9,706 nucleotides of DNA from Roseimarinus sp035271585 (GTDB taxonomy: Bacteria; Bacteroidota; Bacteroidia; Bacteroidales; Prolixibacteraceae), in the NCBI GenBank assembly GCA_035271585.1, contig DATERL010000054.1, forward strand, positions 1-9,706, written 5' to 3'. Both the position numbers and the translations under genes were made by a program. Below the pieces are notes generated by a model that was not told the origin of the DNA, did not search any database, and saw nothing but the letters and a program-made list of their open reading frames with translations. This document shows, piece by piece, positions 7,477-9,706 of the stretch (position 1 is the first letter of the stretch; every line of letters starts with the position of its first letter).

Positions 7477-9207
7477 ATGAAAACAAAAACAATAAAACTT
7501 GCTCTTGCGCTGGTTTTGGTGCACTTTTTTTCTTGTGAATCCATGCTCGATCAAAATCCACAAGGAATAGTATCCTCGGACGAGTTAAATACTCCTGACA
7601 AAGTCGAGCAAATGATAATTGCAGCTTATTCGTTTTGTGGACAAAATCATTTCAACAAACAAATGGGAATGCCTTACGCCGAAGGTTCCTGCAGAGGAGG
7701 AGAAGCATACAAGGGAGGAGCAGGAACAAATGATCTTGCAGAACAAAATTTATGGGAAACATTTACCTATATGGAACCAACGACAACCGGCGAGCTTGAT
7801 AATCTGTGGTGGGTTCATTATGTGGCGGTCGGAAGAGTTCACGATGCATTAAGAAGAGTACAAAATTTAAGTGAAGAAGAATTTCCCCTGAAAAAACAAC
7901 GGATTGCTGAATTACGTTTTTTGCGCGGACATATCTACATGTATATGAAATTGTGTTTCAAGTTTTTCCCTTATATCGACGAAAATACTCCTGAAGAAGA
8001 ATATGACAAAATAAGCAATGATGAATTAAGTAATGAAGAACTGTGGCAAAAACTCATAGACGATTTCAGATATGGCGTTGAAAATCTTCCTGAAAAACAA
8101 GAGGAAGTAGGACGTCCTACCAAATATGCTGCAGAAGCTTATCTAGCCAAAGCTTTACTTTTTTCGGCTTATGAACAGGATGAGAACCACAATGTGATAA
8201 ACATTAATAAGGAAAAGCTTACAGAGGTGGCGAATTTATGCAAAGACATTATCGATTATTCGGGCAAAAGTTTATTTCCCGATTTCGCACAAAACTTCCT
8301 TTGTGAATATGAAAATGGGCAGGAATCCATTTGGGCAATACAATATTCGGCCAATAATGATGGTTCACCCACAGGGCGTCTCAATTCATGGCTTGTTTGT
8401 CCTGTGAATCCGGAATACGGTTGTTGCGGTTTTTTGCAACCTTCTACCAATATGATGAATCGTTACAAAACGGTTAACGGTGTACCCGATTTTGATAACT
8501 TCAATTCCGGAATCAGACTCGACAATAAGGATGCAATTGTTTCAACTCCAAGTGACCCACGTTTATTGCATACCGCGTGTGTCCCCGGCTTACCTTGGAA
8601 ATATGATCCCGATTTCATAATGGAAAAAAGCTGGGTACGTCAACCGGAAGTTTATGGATATACGATGAGCCAAAAATTAATCGTTTTGCCTGATTGTCCA
8701 TGTTTCAGGAAAACCAATCCTTTTATGGGTGCCGCCTTAAATTGGGATGTGCTGCGATTGGATGAAGTGATGTTATGGAGGGCTGAAGCATTGATCCAAC
8801 TTGGGACAGGTTTGGACGAGGCATTGACTCTAATCAATAAAATACGTGAACGAGCCGCTAATAGTACGGGAAGATTGAAATTTTCAGATGGATCTCCTAC
8901 CGGTAACTTCAGTGTTGAACCTTACAAACCGGGAATAAATTGTCCTGCGTGGAATAAAGATTTTGCATTCAAAGCTTTACAATGGGAGCGTCATTTAGAG
9001 TTTTCCACGGAAGGCAAATGGTTTTTCGACTTGGTAAGATGGGGAATTGCCGAAGAATTCATGAACGAATATTTTGAAGTCGAAAAAACACGATATACCT
9101 ATCTGAAGGATGCAAAATTCACGAAAGGACGAGACGAATACTTTCCGATTCCACAACAACAAATCAGCTACGTAAAAGGGATCTATAAACAAAATCCGGG
9201 ATATTGA
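7477..9207 (+). CDS. susD: SusD/RagB-like surface glycan-binding lipoprotein
   Basis: The 576-residue product starts with a lipoprotein signal: MKTKTIKLALALVLV, then HFFSC with the lipidated cysteine at C20, followed by mature ESMLDQNPQG. The family's conserved segments are present. LRLDEVMLWRAEAL begins at about 426 and is followed by a helical stretch with EALTLINKIRERA. ERHLEFSTEGKWFFDLVRWG lies at about 502-522, and the end EYFPIPQQQI with KQNPGY is typical of RagB/SusD. Length and ends are normal. Cysteines are frequent between C308 and the PDCPC segment, including an adjacent pair C316-C317, which is somewhat unusual for SusD proteins. It starts 24 bases after the susC stop behind a purine-rich leader (AAAAAAGAAGAAAT), so the two are almost certainly co-transcribed. 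It would sit on the cell surface as the lid of the SusC barrel and capture the glycan. SusD sequences diverge too much for the ligand to be read directly. Confidence 0.95.
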   Translation: MKTKTIKLALALVLVHFFSCESMLDQNPQGIVSSDELNTPDKVEQMIIAAYSFCGQNHFNKQMGMPYAEGSCRGGEAYKGGAGTNDLAEQNLWETFTYMEPTTTGELDNLWWVHYVAVGRVHDALRRVQNLSEEEFPLKKQRIAELRFLRGHIYMYMKLCFKFFPYIDENTPEEEYDKISNDELSNEELWQKLIDDFRYGVENLPEKQEEVGRPTKYAAEAYLAKALLFSAYEQDENHNVININKEKLTEVANLCKDIIDYSGKSLFPDFAQNFLCEYENGQESIWAIQYSANNDGSPTGRLNSWLVCPVNPEYGCCGFLQPSTNMMNRYKTVNGVPDFDNFNSGIRLDNKDAIVSTPSDPRLLHTACVPGLPWKYDPDFIMEKSWVRQPEVYGYTMSQKLIVLPDCPCFRKTNPFMGAALNWDVLRLDEVMLWRAEALIQLGTGLDEALTLINKIRERAANSTGRLKFSDGSPTGNFSVEPYKPGINCPAWNKDFAFKALQWERHLEFSTEGKWFFDLVRWGIAEEFMNEYFEVEKTRYTYLKDAKFTKGRDEYFPIPQQQISYVKGIYKQNPGY

Positions 9208-9220
9208 TTTTCAGTGTCGA

Positions 9221-9238
9221 ACTTGGAAATTTTCAAGT
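9221..9238 (+). terminator. Small hairpin just after susD, weak terminator candidate
   Basis: ACTTGGA (9221-9227) pairs with TTCAAGT (9232-9238), with one G-U pair and an AATT loop, 14 bases after the susD stop. No uninterrupted T-run follows (ATCTTTAATC), so intrinsic termination is doubtful. It could also be an RNA-stability element. A second short stem, TTCGA/TCGAA at 9282-9295, lies further downstream in the same non-coding gap. Confidence 0.2.
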
Positions 9239-9363
9239 ATCTTTAATCGAAATTTGTATATCTGGTAGCATTTAACTTTAGTTCGAAGGCTCGAATGTTG
9301 CCGGATATACAAAATAAACAAGGAATTGTGCATATCTTTAATTATTTAATTGCGAAGACAATC

Positions 9364-9620
9364 ATGAAGTATCGTTTTGCTATCGTTTTAACTATATTGA
9401 TTTCATCGAAAGTACTTGGTCAACGAATTGAAAAAGAATTTTTCGCTTCAACATCGAACTGCTTATTGACAAAACATCGATTGAATGTTATATCGATAAG
9501 GGAAAACTTTTTATATCGGAAGCATTAAATAAATCAACAAAAAATGACGGGCTTCAACTGGAAGGTGACATTAAGATTCATTATCTGGAAGTGAATGAAA
9601 TGGAATCAATCTGGAAATAA
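9364..9620 (+). pseudogene. Remnant of a secreted GH32 fructan hydrolase (signal peptide plus C-terminal tail)
   Basis: Two pieces of one gene can be read in different frames. From the ATG at 9364, frame 1 gives a convincing signal peptide, MKYRFAIVLTILISSKVLG then Q. This frame runs on as meaningless sequence to a stop at 9526-9528. In frame 3, 9450-9620 encodes 56 residues beginning NIELLIDKTSIECYIDKGKL and ending KIHYLEVNEMESIWK before TAA. The tail resembles the end of the GH32 C-terminal beta-sandwich, whose hallmark is a (V/I)D(R/K)(S/T)S(I/V)E(I/V)(F/Y) strand followed by a (D/N)xG turn and a final hydrophobic strand. An intact GH32 enzyme has about 450-600 residues. The whole five-bladed catalytic propeller is absent, so a large internal deletion plus a frameshift has occurred. 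GH32 enzymes cleave fructans such as levan and inulin, which fits the fructose-sensor-type regulator and the susCD pair upstream. The family call rests on one recognisable segment. The alternative is an unrelated small secreted peptide of 54 residues. Confidence 0.6.
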
Positions 9621-9706
9621 TGAAATTGAACTTTTTCAAGTATGGTTGAAAGTGAATTGCAATGCACCATGTTGCACGGCAAAAGGAAATCAGCCCACTC
9701 TAAGGG

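Noticed and set aside
9253..9280. TTTG (9253-9256) and TAACTTTA (9273-9280) as a promoter for the GH32 remnant
   Set aside because: The spacer is 16 bases, shorter than usual, and the -7 box lacks the final G. The remnant may simply be read through from susCD.
9656..9680. Near-palindrome around TGCACCATGTTGCA at the right edge
   Set aside because: It has two mismatches in 14 bases and no gene context, because the window ends 30 bases later. It is not distinguishable from chance.

Overview
The window looks like a Bacteroidales (Bacteroidota) chromosome segment. The evidence is a SusC/SusD pair, a hybrid two-component system with a C-terminal AraC domain, moderately AT-rich DNA, A-rich leaders without clear Shine-Dalgarno sequences, and a TAnnTTTG-type promoter element. 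The genus cannot be fixed from the sequence alone.

Layout. Positions 1-642 (minus strand) hold the N-terminal two thirds of an EamA/DMT-family membrane transporter that runs off the left edge. Positions 643-871 are its leader, with a candidate -7 promoter element and an inverted repeat. Positions 872-1346 (plus strand) are the wreck of an IS5-type transposase, with two internal deletions, a frameshift and stop codons. Positions 1397-4144 encode a 915-residue hybrid two-component sensor/regulator with a periplasmic sugar-binding-protein sensor. Positions 4145-4311 are the regulatory gap before susC, with three TATCG-type repeats. Positions 4312-7452 encode a SusC-like TonB-dependent transporter. 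Positions 7477-9207 encode a SusD-like lipoprotein. Positions 9208-9363 are non-coding. Positions 9364-9620 are a broken gene that keeps only a signal peptide and what looks like the C-terminal beta-sandwich tail of a GH32 fructan hydrolase. Positions 9621-9706 show no gene.

How it fits together. The regulator, susC and susD form the core of a polysaccharide utilization locus. The sensor would detect a monosaccharide in the periplasm and switch on susCD, whose products import an oligosaccharide. The ribose-binding-protein-like sensor is the architecture of the Bacteroides thetaiotaomicron fructose sensor BT1754, which controls a levan/fructan locus. The GH32 remnant next to susD points independently to a fructan substrate. 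The locus therefore appears to be a fructan locus whose first enzyme gene after susD has decayed. Other enzymes may lie beyond the right edge.

No clearly new type of system was found. The most informative observations are the GH32 ghost gene, the substrate inference it allows, and the candidate operator repeats in front of susC.
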